A stretch of DNA of 46,210 nucleotides, taken from an uncultured Dorea sp. Lineage in GTDB: Bacteria; Bacillota; Clostridia; Lachnospirales; Lachnospiraceae. The DNA is taken from the NCBI GenBank assembly GCA_910579335.1, contig CAJTUQ010000001.1, positions 81,490 through 127,699 of the forward strand, written 5' to 3'. The translations under genes were made by a program, and so were the position numbers. The notes beneath the pieces are model-generated. The model did not search any database and was not told the DNA's origin. It saw only the letters and a list, made by a program, of their open reading frames with translations. Of the stretch, positions 1 to 7,618 are shown in pieces; position 1 is the first letter of the stretch, and every line of letters starts with the position of its first letter.

Positions 1-611
1 CTTTTACGACACACGTCGTCACATCTTCCGGTACGGACACCTATTCTACGATGGCGGCGGCTATGGCTTCTCTTAAGGGGCCGAAGCACGGCGGCGCCAA
101 TATTAAGGTGACAGAGATGTTTGAGGATATGAAGGAAAAGGTTTCTGACTGGAAGGACGAGGAGGAAGTGAGACGGTATCTCTATGACCTTTTGGATAAG
201 AACGCATTTGACCGGAAAGGGCTGATATACGGTATGGGACATGCGGTTTATTCAATTTCCGACCCCAGGGCGGACATCTTTAAAAAATTTGTGAAGCGCC
301 TTGCAAAGGAAAAGGGAAGGGAAGAAGAATATGCGTTGTATGAGGCGGTAGAGAAGCTTGCGCCGAAAGTTATCGGTGAGAAACGTAAGATATATAAAGG
401 TGTTAATGCGAATGTGGACTTTTACAGCGGATTGGTTTACAGTATGCTGAATCTTCCGAAATCACTCTATACGCCGATTTTCGCGGCGGCCCGCGTGGTA
501 GGATGGAGTGCGCACAGGCTGGAGGAGCTGCAGAATGTGGATAAGATTATCCGTCCTGCGTACAAACCGCTTGCACCGTACAAGAATTATGTGCCGATTC
601 AGGACAGATAA
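1..611 (+). CDS. Citrate synthase, C-terminal part (gene cut by window edge)
   Basis: The frame is open from base 3, so the gene starts outside the window; about 202 residues are visible. Citrate synthase condenses oxaloacetate with acetyl-CoA in the cytoplasm. The visible part holds the large-domain signature KHGGAN with its conserved histidine near visible residue 29, then GMGHAVY followed by DPRA, and NVDFYSG, whose aspartate is the catalytic acid of the family. The C-terminal YTPIFAAARVVGW and the HRLEEL stretch are also family-typical. The alpha/beta hydrolase gene follows 20 bases later with no terminator between, so co-transcription is likely. A 2-methylcitrate synthase role cannot be excluded from this fragment. 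Confidence 0.95.
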   Translation, partial: FTTHVVTSSGTDTYSTMAAAMASLKGPKHGGANIKVTEMFEDMKEKVSDWKDEEEVRRYLYDLLDKNAFDRKGLIYGMGHAVYSISDPRADIFKKFVKRLAKEKGREEEYALYEAVEKLAPKVIGEKRKIYKGVNANVDFYSGLVYSMLNLPKSLYTPIFAAARVVGWSAHRLEELQNVDKIIRPAYKPLAPYKNYVPIQDR

Positions 612-628
612 AAGGTTAGAGGAAGTGT

Positions 629-1558
629 GTGATGGAAAAGAGAGAATTTTTCTTTAAATCCTGCGACGGGACGACAAGGATTCATGCTGTAGAATGGAAG
701 CCGGACGGAGAGGCAAGGGCGGTGTTGCAGATTTGCCACGGCATGACGGAGCATATTGCCAGATATGATGAATTTGCGTCATATTTGGCGGAGAGAGGGT
801 TTTATGTTGCGGGACATGATCATCTTGGACATGGGCAGTCGGTGCAGGGGGAAGAGTATTATGGATATTTCCATGAGACGGACGGCAATGCATATGTCAT
901 AGGGGATATCCACAAGCTGCGCTATTGGGTTCAAAAACAGTATTCAGAAGTTCCCTATTTTATGCTGGGACACAGCATGGGTTCCTTTCTGCTGCGCCAG
1001 TACCTGACCCGTTACAGCGAGGGGCTTTCCGGCGCGGTAATTATGGGAACCGGATATCACAGCGTGCCGGAGGTAATGGCGGGACAGGCGCTTTGCAGGG
1101 CGATTGCGGCGATTCGGGGTTGGAAGTACCGAAGCAAAATTGTGAATATGATTGGGTTCGGCGGTTTTAACCGGCGGTTTAAGCCCTGCGAGACAGACAA
1201 AGACTGGCTGTCTTCGGACCGGGACAAGCGGGACGAGTATATTAAGGATCCGTACTGTGGGTTTGTGTTTACGGTAAATGGATACTATCATATGTTTGAA
1301 GGTATGAAGTGTCTGGAAAAGCGAAAGAATAGAAATAAAATCCGAAAAGACCTGCCGATGCTCCTTGTGTCGGGGGCGGATGACCCGGTGGGGGCGTTTG
1401 GGAAGGGCGTCCGCAAGGTTTATAAAGAATATACGGATGCCGGGATAAAAGATGTAACGCTTTGTCTGTATGACGGAGACAGGCATGAGATACTTAATGA
1501 GACAGACCGCAGCCAAGTGTACGAAGACTGTTATCTGTGGATGGATAAAAATATTTAA
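629..1558 (+). CDS. Alpha/beta hydrolase, lysophospholipase/monoacylglycerol lipase-like
   Basis: A 309-residue cytoplasmic serine hydrolase. The nucleophile elbow GHSMG places the catalytic serine near residue 116. The acid is probably in SGADDPVG near 252, and the histidine in DGDRHE near 286, giving a complete triad in the usual order. The N-terminal HGMTEH and GHDHLGHG motifs match the Hydrolase_4 (PldB/YtpA-like) group, which cleaves acyl esters; the true substrate is unknown. There is no signal peptide. The listed start is GTG at 629, but the ATG at 632 is spaced better from the upstream AGAGGAAG and may be the real start. A second, unrelated-looking hydrolase of this fold lies at 40741-41751. 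Confidence 0.85.
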   Translation: MMEKREFFFKSCDGTTRIHAVEWKPDGEARAVLQICHGMTEHIARYDEFASYLAERGFYVAGHDHLGHGQSVQGEEYYGYFHETDGNAYVIGDIHKLRYWVQKQYSEVPYFMLGHSMGSFLLRQYLTRYSEGLSGAVIMGTGYHSVPEVMAGQALCRAIAAIRGWKYRSKIVNMIGFGGFNRRFKPCETDKDWLSSDRDKRDEYIKDPYCGFVFTVNGYYHMFEGMKCLEKRKNRNKIRKDLPMLLVSGADDPVGAFGKGVRKVYKEYTDAGIKDVTLCLYDGDRHEILNETDRSQVYEDCYLWMDKNI

Positions 1559-1563
1559 AGATA

Positions 1564-1594
1564 AACTGTATAGGCATATTTTGCTTGTACAGTT
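1564..1594 (+). other. Hairpin between hydrolase gene and asnS
   Basis: Arms 1564-1575 and 1583-1594 pair over 12 bp (two G-T wobbles) around a 7-base AT-rich loop. No T-run follows on the + strand, so it is not a classic terminator. It sits 30 bases before the asnS start and could be a weak transcript end, an mRNA-stability element or part of the asnS leader. No T-box features are present. Confidence 0.5.
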
Positions 1595-1624
1595 AAAAGG
1601 AATGAGAAAAAGGAGTTATTTCAT

Positions 1625-3016
1625 ATGGATTTGGTAACAATCAGGGAATTATACAAAAAGCAGGAAGAATACATCGACAAGAAGGTGGCTGTCGGCGGAT
1701 GGGTCAGAAGTATCCGCGATTCGAAGACCTTCGGTTTTATCGTGGTGAATGACGGAACGTTTTTTAGTCCGCTTCAGGTAGTATACGGTGACAAGCTTGC
1801 GAACTTTGCGGAGATTTCCAAGTTGAATGTAGGTGCGGCGGTTATCGTGGAGGGGACGCTGGTCGCAACGCCGCAGGCGAAGCAGCCTTTCGAGATTCAG
1901 GCTGACCGTGTTGCGGTGGAGGGAGCGTCAGCGCCGGATTACCCGCTTCAGAAAAAGCGTCACGGGTTTGAATATCTGAGGACTGTTTCTCATTTAAGAC
2001 CGCGGACGAATACCTTTCAGGCGGTGTTCCGCGTGCGTTCTTTAACGGCATATGCGATTCATAAATTTTTTCAGGAGAGGGATTTCGTGTATGTGCATAC
2101 TCCGCTGATTACCGGAAGCGACTGTGAAGGCGCCGGCGAGATGTTCAAGGTTACGACGCTGGATATGGAGGCGCCGCCGAAGAATCCGGACGGGACAGTT
2201 GATTACTCCAAGGATTTTTTCGGCAGGGAGACGAACCTTACGGTGAGCGGACAGCTGAATGGGGAGTCTTATGCTCTGGCTTTCCGCAATATCTATACGT
2301 TCGGGCCGACTTTCCGTGCGGAAAATTCCAATACTACAAGACATGCGGCGGAATTTTGGATGATTGAGCCGGAGATGGCATTTGCAGACCTTCAGGATAA
2401 TATGGCACTGGCGGAGGACATGCTGAAATACATTATTACTTATGTGATGGAGCATGCGCCGGAGGAGATGAATTTCTTTAATTCCTTTGTGGACAAGGGA
2501 CTGATTGAGAGGCTGAAAAATGTAGCGTCCTCTGATTTTGCACGTGTAACTTATACGGAGGCGGTAGAGCTTCTGGAAAAAAATAATGACAAATTTGAAT
2601 ATAAAGTATCGTGGGGGGCGGATCTGCAGACGGAGCATGAGCGGTATCTGACAGAGGAAGTATTTAAGCGTCCTGTGTTTGTAACGGATTATCCGAAGGA
2701 TATTAAGGCATTTTATATGAAGATGAATGACGACGGCAGGACGGTGGCGGCGGTTGACTGTCTGGTGCCGGGCATCGGCGAGATTATCGGCGGCAGCCAG
2801 AGAGAGGACGACTATGGGAAGCTTCTTTCCAGGATGAAAGAGATGGGGCTTAAAAAAGAGGACTATGGTTTTTATCTGGATCTGCGCAAGTACGGTTCTG
2901 CAAGGCATTCCGGATTTGGACTGGGCTTTGAGCGCTGTGTTATGTATCTGACCGGCATGGGAAATATCCGCGACGTCATTCCTTTCCCCAGGACCGTAAA
3001 TAACTGTGATTTATAA
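1625..3016 (+). CDS. asnS: Asparaginyl-tRNA synthetase
   Basis: 463 residues, the normal length of a class II Asn-tRNA synthetase, which charges tRNA-Asn with asparagine using ATP. An N-terminal OB-fold anticodon-binding domain (about residues 1-115, with [12 protein letters not shown]) is followed by the class IIb catalytic core. Motif 2 is seen as [21 protein letters not shown], and motif 3 as [15 protein letters not shown] followed by [10 protein letters not shown] near the C-terminus, which fixes the tRNA-binding arginine. The EFWMIEPE wording fits AsnRS rather than AspRS. The start is ATG 1625 with AGGAG nine bases upstream. A response regulator gene follows after 54 bases without a visible terminator. 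Confidence 0.97.
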   Translation: MDLVTIRELYKKQEEYIDKKVAVGGWVRSIRDSKTFGFIVVNDGTFFSPLQVVYGDKLANFAEISKLNVGAAVIVEGTLVATPQAKQPFEIQADRVAVEGASAPDYPLQKKRHGFEYLRTVSHLRPRTNTFQAVFRVRSLTAYAIHKFFQERDFVYVHTPLITGSDCEGAGEMFKVTTLDMEAPPKNPDGTVDYSKDFFGRETNLTVSGQLNGESYALAFRNIYTFGPTFRAENSNTTRHAAEFWMIEPEMAFADLQDNMALAEDMLKYIITYVMEHAPEEMNFFNSFVDKGLIERLKNVASSDFARVTYTEAVELLEKNNDKFEYKVSWGADLQTEHERYLTEEVFKRPVFVTDYPKDIKAFYMKMNDDGRTVAAVDCLVPGIGEIIGGSQREDDYGKLLSRMKEMGLKKEDYGFYLDLRKYGSARHSGFGLGFERCVMYLTGMGNIRDVIPFPRTVNNCDL

Positions 3017-3070
3017 AATCAGCGGATAGACGCGAAACCGGATGCGCACCATCAAAAGGAGGAGTCGGAA

Positions 3071-3760
3071 ATGAACATTTTAGTTGTGGATGACGAGAAA
3101 GAGATTGCGGATGTTATTGAACTTTATCTCCAGAACGACCAGTATAATGTATACAAATTTTATACCGGGGAGGATGCTCTTGCCTGTATCCGCAGCATGA
3201 AGATAGACCTAGCGGTGTTAGATATCATGCTGCCGGATGTCGACGGCTTCCAGATTCTTAAGCAGATTCGGGAAAAATATACGTTTCCGGTTATTATGCT
3301 GACAGCTAAGACAGAGTATATGGACAAAATCACGGGGCTTACCTTAGGGGCGGACGATTATATTCCCAAGCCCTTTAATCCGCTTGAGCTGGTTGCCAGG
3401 GTAAAGGCGCAGCTCAGGCGGTATACACAGTATAACGACGGGGGGAAGGAGACGGGAGACATCATTGATATCGGGGGACTGTTCCTTAACCGGACTTCCC
3501 ATGAGTGTGTTTATAATGAAATCCCTTTGACGCTGACGCCCATTGAATTTGACGTGCTCTGGCTTTTGTGCGAGAACCGGGGCAAGGTAATCAGCTCCGA
3601 GGAGCTTTTCGAAAAAGTATGGCACGAAAAATATTATAAAAACAGTAATAACACGGTGATGGTGCATATCAGGCATCTCAGGGAAAAAATGAGCGGCCCG
3701 ATGGGGAAATCCGATTTCATTAAGACGGTTTGGGGAGTGGGGTACAAGGTTGAAGAATAA
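3071..3760 (+). CDS. OmpR/PhoB-family response regulator (VanR-like)
   Basis: 229 residues. The receiver domain (1-120) has the acidic pair DD at 7-8, the phospho-acceptor aspartate at 51 (VLDIMLPDVDG), the threonine in MLTAK near 78 and the lysine in KPF near 100. A winged-helix DNA-binding domain occupies about 135-229 and ends with KTVWGVGYK, typical of VanR-like regulators. It is preceded by AAAGGAGGAG and its last codons overlap the TTG start of the histidine kinase, so the two are translationally coupled and form a two-component pair. The target genes are not evident; the downstream nuclease/ATPase genes may be carried in the same transcript. Confidence 0.93.
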   Translation: MNILVVDDEKEIADVIELYLQNDQYNVYKFYTGEDALACIRSMKIDLAVLDIMLPDVDGFQILKQIREKYTFPVIMLTAKTEYMDKITGLTLGADDYIPKPFNPLELVARVKAQLRRYTQYNDGGKETGDIIDIGGLFLNRTSHECVYNEIPLTLTPIEFDVLWLLCENRGKVISSEELFEKVWHEKYYKNSNNTVMVHIRHLREKMSGPMGKSDFIKTVWGVGYKVEE

Positions 3761-5009
3761 TTATCTGAAATTGAAGCTCAGCATACTTCTGCAGACGGTT
3801 CTTGTCACGGCGATTACTGTTTTAGTCGGCGGTTTTTTACTGGATTATGTTGTTGACGGTATTTACAATGACAGCTTTGCAAAGACTTTTGTAGATACCT
3901 TGGTGGCAATGCATGTAAAAGAGAAGACGGCAATCAGTCTGTACTGGAGTCTGATAGGTAATAATAAGACGTTTTACATGATTGTAGGTTTTCTGCTTTT
4001 ATTTGCATTGTTTTTTTATGTGGCGCTGTCAAAGATGACAAAATATCTGGACCAAGTAGGGGACGGTATCGAGAATATTATATCTGATTCTAATGAGCCG
4101 GTGCACCTTATCACGGAGCTGAAGCCTATAGAGATACGGCTCAATGAGATAAAAGCGACGCTCCGGCGCCAGGAGCTGGAGTCGGTGGAGAGCGAACAGA
4201 AAAAGAATGATTTAGTGCTGTTTCTTGCCCATGATTTAAAGACGCCGCTGACGTCGGTAGTGGCCTATCTTACGATGCTTAACGGCCATCCGGATATGAA
4301 TCCGGAGGAGCGGGAGAAATACATTCATATCGCATTGGAGAAATCCATGCGCCTGGGTGATTTGATTAACGAGTTTTTTGACATTACGCGCTATAATCTT
4401 CAGGATATCGAGCTGGAGCCGGTGGAGATTAATCTTTCGCTGATGCTGGAACAGCTTGCCGATGAGCTTTACGGTGTTCTTTTGGAAAAGCAGCTGTCGT
4501 GCGAGGTAGAGGTGGAGGAAAATCTGGAGGTTTACGGGGATCCGGATAAGCTTGCCAGAGTCTTTGACAATATCCTTCGTAATGCGATTGCATACTGCTA
4601 CGGGAATACAAAGATCCTCATCGGAGCGAAGAGAAAAGGGCGGGATGTGGAGATTACATTTACCAATGAAGGCGATAAGATACCGGGCGCAATGCTCCAG
4701 ACTATTTTTGAAAAGTTTTACCGGGTGGACGGTTCCAGGCCAAGCGGCACCGGAGGGGCGGGGCTTGGACTGGCTATTGCAAAAGAAATCGTAGAGCTTC
4801 ACGGCGGACGGGTTATGGCAAAGAGCGATGATTTAAAGACGCAGTTTATTGTAACGCTTCCGTCTAAGGTCCAGGAGGAAGCGGAAGGAGAGACGGATGA
4901 AATTCATACACATCGCAGACGTACATTTGGGGGCAGATCCAAACGCAGGAAGCGCGTACGGCCCTCTGCGCAAGCGGGAGATATGGACGGGATTGAAAAA
5001 AATCGTTGA
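3750..5009 (+). CDS. Membrane sensor histidine kinase (VanS-like) with unusual C-terminal tail
   Basis: 419 residues beginning at TTG 3750, overlapping the response regulator stop. Two membrane segments (about 11-33 and 75-92) flank a short extracytoplasmic loop of about 40 residues, too small for a large ligand-binding domain. The H-box HDLKTPLTS puts the phosphorylated histidine at 161; the N-box NILRNAIAYC, a G1-like NEGDKIP, FEKFYR and the G2 motif GAGLGLAIAKEIVELHGG complete the HATPase domain. Relatives normally end just after the strand FIVTLP. Here about 45 more residues follow, including a very basic RRR/RSKRRKR stretch, and the last 37 codons are read out of frame over the start of the next gene. 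Kinase identity is firm; the tail is probably non-functional read-on. Confidence 0.92.
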   Translation: MKNNYLKLKLSILLQTVLVTAITVLVGGFLLDYVVDGIYNDSFAKTFVDTLVAMHVKEKTAISLYWSLIGNNKTFYMIVGFLLLFALFFYVALSKMTKYLDQVGDGIENIISDSNEPVHLITELKPIEIRLNEIKATLRRQELESVESEQKKNDLVLFLAHDLKTPLTSVVAYLTMLNGHPDMNPEEREKYIHIALEKSMRLGDLINEFFDITRYNLQDIELEPVEINLSLMLEQLADELYGVLLEKQLSCEVEVEENLEVYGDPDKLARVFDNILRNAIAYCYGNTKILIGAKRKGRDVEITFTNEGDKIPGAMLQTIFEKFYRVDGSRPSGTGGAGLGLAIAKEIVELHGGRVMAKSDDLKTQFIVTLPSKVQEEAEGETDEIHTHRRRTFGGRSKRRKRVRPSAQAGDMDGIEKNR

Positions 5010-5952
5010 TTTGTGCAGGGATGAGGAAATCGATCTGCTCTTAATTGTGGGGGATTTGTTTCACAGGCAGCCGTTGCTTTCGGAATTAAAAGAAGTGAAC
5101 GGGCTGTTTTCGCGGCTTGCAAAGACACAGGTCGTGCTTTGCGCGGGAAACCATGATTATCTGAAAAAAGATTCCTATTACCGGACATTTACGTGGGAAA
5201 AACAGGTGCATATGATTTTAGGCGGCGGATTGGAAGCTGTAGAGCTGCCGGAAATAGGAACTGCGGTTTACGGTTTCAGCTACGAATCAAAGGAGCTGAC
5301 AGGAAAGCCTTATGAGGGGAGAAAGGCGAAAGGCCTGCAGCCGATAGAGATTTTGATGGTGCATGGCGGGGATGAGAGGCATGTGCCCGTGAAAAAGGAA
5401 GAGATAGCGGAGCTTGGCTATGATTATACGGCTCTCGGACATATTCATAAGCCTCAGAACCTTATTCCGGGGAAAATGGCATATTGCGGCGCTTTGGAGC
5501 CGGTGGACAAAAACGATACCGGAAAGCACGGATACATATACGGCGAGATATCGGATAAAAAAAGCAGGATAAAATTTGTCCCGTCGGCAGTCAGGGAGTA
5601 TGTACATGCGTCAGTCCGTGCGGCGAAGGGTATGAGTGGCAGCAAATTAAAAGAAAAGATAAGAAAAACGATAGAGGAGAAGGGCGTTCAAAACATATAT
5701 AAGATTACGGTGACAGGTTTTAGAAGCCCTGATATCTTATTTGATTTCCAGGCAATGGACACATACGGGAATATTATCGAGATGGTTGATGATACGAAGC
5801 CTTTTTATGACTTTGAAAAAATTAAGAGACAGAATAAGGGCAATATATTAGGCGGTTTGATTGAACGGCTGGAGGGTTACGGAGAAGATTCTTTGCAGTA
5901 CAGGGCGATGTGCGAAGGAGTTAAGGCGCTGATGGAGACGAGAAAGGACTGA
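4897..5952 (+). CDS. SbcD/YhaO-like metallophosphoesterase, DNA repair exonuclease subunit
   Basis: 351 residues. The N-terminus MKFIHIADVHLGA is the classic calcineurin-like nuclease motif I. GDLFHR near 52, GNHDY near 87, the histidine region HGGDERH and GHIHKPQ give the remaining di-metal ligands of Mre11/SbcD enzymes. These act with an SbcC/Rad50-type ATPase to process DNA ends. The strong N-terminal match makes ATG 4897 the certain start, although it lies 113 bases inside the histidine kinase gene. The partner ATPase begins 4 bases after the stop. The pair most resembles Bacillus YhaO/YhaN, not the longer SbcD/SbcC. Confidence 0.9.
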   Translation: MKFIHIADVHLGADPNAGSAYGPLRKREIWTGLKKIVDLCRDEEIDLLLIVGDLFHRQPLLSELKEVNGLFSRLAKTQVVLCAGNHDYLKKDSYYRTFTWEKQVHMILGGGLEAVELPEIGTAVYGFSYESKELTGKPYEGRKAKGLQPIEILMVHGGDERHVPVKKEEIAELGYDYTALGHIHKPQNLIPGKMAYCGALEPVDKNDTGKHGYIYGEISDKKSRIKFVPSAVREYVHASVRAAKGMSGSKLKEKIRKTIEEKGVQNIYKITVTGFRSPDILFDFQAMDTYGNIIEMVDDTKPFYDFEKIKRQNKGNILGGLIERLEGYGEDSLQYRAMCEGVKALMETRKD

Positions 5953-5956
5953 CCGG

Positions 5957-7507
5957 ATGAAGATTTTGGAACTGATAATCAGAAATTTCGGGAAATTATC
6001 GGACAGGCATATCAAACTGTCGGACGGGATAAATCTGATATATGGTGAGAATGAATCGGGAAAGTCCACGGTTCACACATTTATAAAAGGAATGTTTTTC
6101 GGACTTGAGAGAGGAAGAGGAAGGGCGGCATTAAATGATACGTACAGCTTATATGAGCCGTGGGAAAACCCTAATTTTTACTCCGGTGCGGTAAGGTTTG
6201 AAAGCGGAAAAAAGACGTTTTTCCTGGACAGGAATTTTGACAAATATTCAAAAAAAGCTACGCTTTTGTGTGAGGACGACGGGGAGGAATTGTCGGTGGA
6301 CGACGGGGATCTGCAAATGCTGCTTGGAGAGTTTTCCGAAGCGGTTTACAGCAATACCGTGTCCGTAGGGCAGCTTGACGCAGAGCCGGGGCAGGCGCTG
6401 GCGGCGGCGCTTCGCAGCTATGCGACAAATTTTTACGCATCCGGCGGCGGGGATTTGAATGTTGACGGGGCTCTTTTGCGTCTTAAGGAGCGGCGGCGTG
6501 AGATTGACAGGCAGATAAAAGAAGGATTTCAAAAAAAGCAGGCAAGACGCGAGCGGGTCGAACAGGAGGCGTCTTATATATGGCGGGAGATACATAGGCT
6601 GCAGACGGACAGGGACAGCCTGAAAGAAAAGATTGCTTACCGCATGGAGCATAAGCCCGCCAGAGAAGAGCCGGAAAATAACCGGGTCATTGATGCGCTG
6701 CGCCCGGAAAAATGGCGGATTCATCCGCTGGAGATATTGACGTTTGTGGCGGCGGTCGTGCTTGTATTTATGTTTATCCACAGACCGTGGAATTATCTTG
6801 TGGCAATTGTTTTGACGCTGCTTTGTTTAATTTATACATGGAACAGGCTGAAGGTCGGGAAAAAACGGGAAAAGACCGAACCGGAAAAGCTCTTGGAGGA
6901 GATTATGCCAGAGGAGGAGAAGGTCCCTCTGGAAAAGCTTTGCTGGGAGCTTGAGAGAAGGGAAGAAGAGTTAGGGGAAAAACAGGTGCAGTATAATAAT
7001 CTGCGAGAACAGCTTGAAGAGATGGAGGAAATGGGCGCCGAGTTTTGGGAATGCGAGCGGCAGCGGGAAGCGGTGGATTTGGCTGCGGAAAAAATCGGTG
7101 AGTTATCTGCAGCTCTTCAAAAGCGGATGGAGCAGAAGATGAATAATCTGCTGTCCGAGCTTATCTGCGAGCTGACGGACGGGAAATATACGCATCTTGT
7201 TATTGACGGAAGTCTTAAGGTAAGCATTCTTGAGGACGGAAAGAAAATTCCGATAGAAAGGTTAAGCCGCGGAACGGCGGAACAGGTGTATCTGGCGCTG
7301 CGCATGGCGTCGGCCAAAGTTTTCCAGGAGGAAGAGCTTCCGGTGATATTGGACGATGCATTTGCCTATTATGATGATGTGCGGCTTGGGAAGGTGCTGA
7401 AGTGGCTGAGTGACAATAAAAAACAGGTGCTTTTGTTTACGTGCCAGAGGAGAGAAGAGGAAGCGCTTAAAGAATCAGGAATAAAGTACACAAAGATTGA
7501 GATGTAA
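5957..7507 (+). CDS. SbcC/YhaN-like AAA ATPase with coiled coils and a membrane hairpin
   Basis: 516 residues. The Rad50-type start MKILELIIRNFGK leads to Walker A GENESGKST (30-38). Charged coiled-coil segments lie on both sides of two adjacent hydrophobic segments (about 258-293, ILTFVAAVVLVFMF and YLVAIVLTLLCLIY), which predict a membrane hairpin in the middle of the coiled coil. The C-terminal lobe has the YhaN-type signature LSRGTAEQVYLALR and Walker B VILDDAFAYYDD. YhaN homologues are usually far longer, so this is a compact version lacking most of the coiled-coil arm. It presumably works with the SbcD-like nuclease just upstream, possibly at the membrane (inference). Confidence 0.85.
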   Translation: MKILELIIRNFGKLSDRHIKLSDGINLIYGENESGKSTVHTFIKGMFFGLERGRGRAALNDTYSLYEPWENPNFYSGAVRFESGKKTFFLDRNFDKYSKKATLLCEDDGEELSVDDGDLQMLLGEFSEAVYSNTVSVGQLDAEPGQALAAALRSYATNFYASGGGDLNVDGALLRLKERRREIDRQIKEGFQKKQARRERVEQEASYIWREIHRLQTDRDSLKEKIAYRMEHKPAREEPENNRVIDALRPEKWRIHPLEILTFVAAVVLVFMFIHRPWNYLVAIVLTLLCLIYTWNRLKVGKKREKTEPEKLLEEIMPEEEKVPLEKLCWELERREEELGEKQVQYNNLREQLEEMEEMGAEFWECERQREAVDLAAEKIGELSAALQKRMEQKMNNLLSELICELTDGKYTHLVIDGSLKVSILEDGKKIPIERLSRGTAEQVYLALRMASAKVFQEEELPVILDDAFAYYDDVRLGKVLKWLSDNKKQVLLFTCQRREEEALKESGIKYTKIEM

Positions 7508-7540
7508 AGAAACAGAGACAGGAATCGAATATAGAAAACA

Positions 7541-7570
7541 TTACCGCCATTACAAACGTAATGGCGGTGA
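7541..7570. terminator. Convergent intergenic hairpin after the SbcC-like gene and capA-like gene
   Basis: Arms 7543-7553 and 7558-7568 pair perfectly over 11 bp with a 4-base loop, and the stem can be extended by two weaker pairs. It lies between two convergent stops. Neither side has a long T-run, though the minus-strand side reads TGTTTTCT. It is probably a shared bidirectional transcript end. Confidence 0.6.
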
Positions 7571-7618
7571 ATGTTGAGAGTTAAAAGTAATTAATAAAAT
7601 TTTTTGGATAAGCTTTGC

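Noticed and set aside
1559..1624. T-box riboswitch before asnS
   Set aside because: The gap is only 66 bases, with a single hairpin and no T-box sequence or terminator pair.
2042..2908. 288-codon minus-strand ORF opposite asnS
   Set aside because: The codons are dictated by asnS; the translation is rich in Arg, His and Ile with no recognisable motif.
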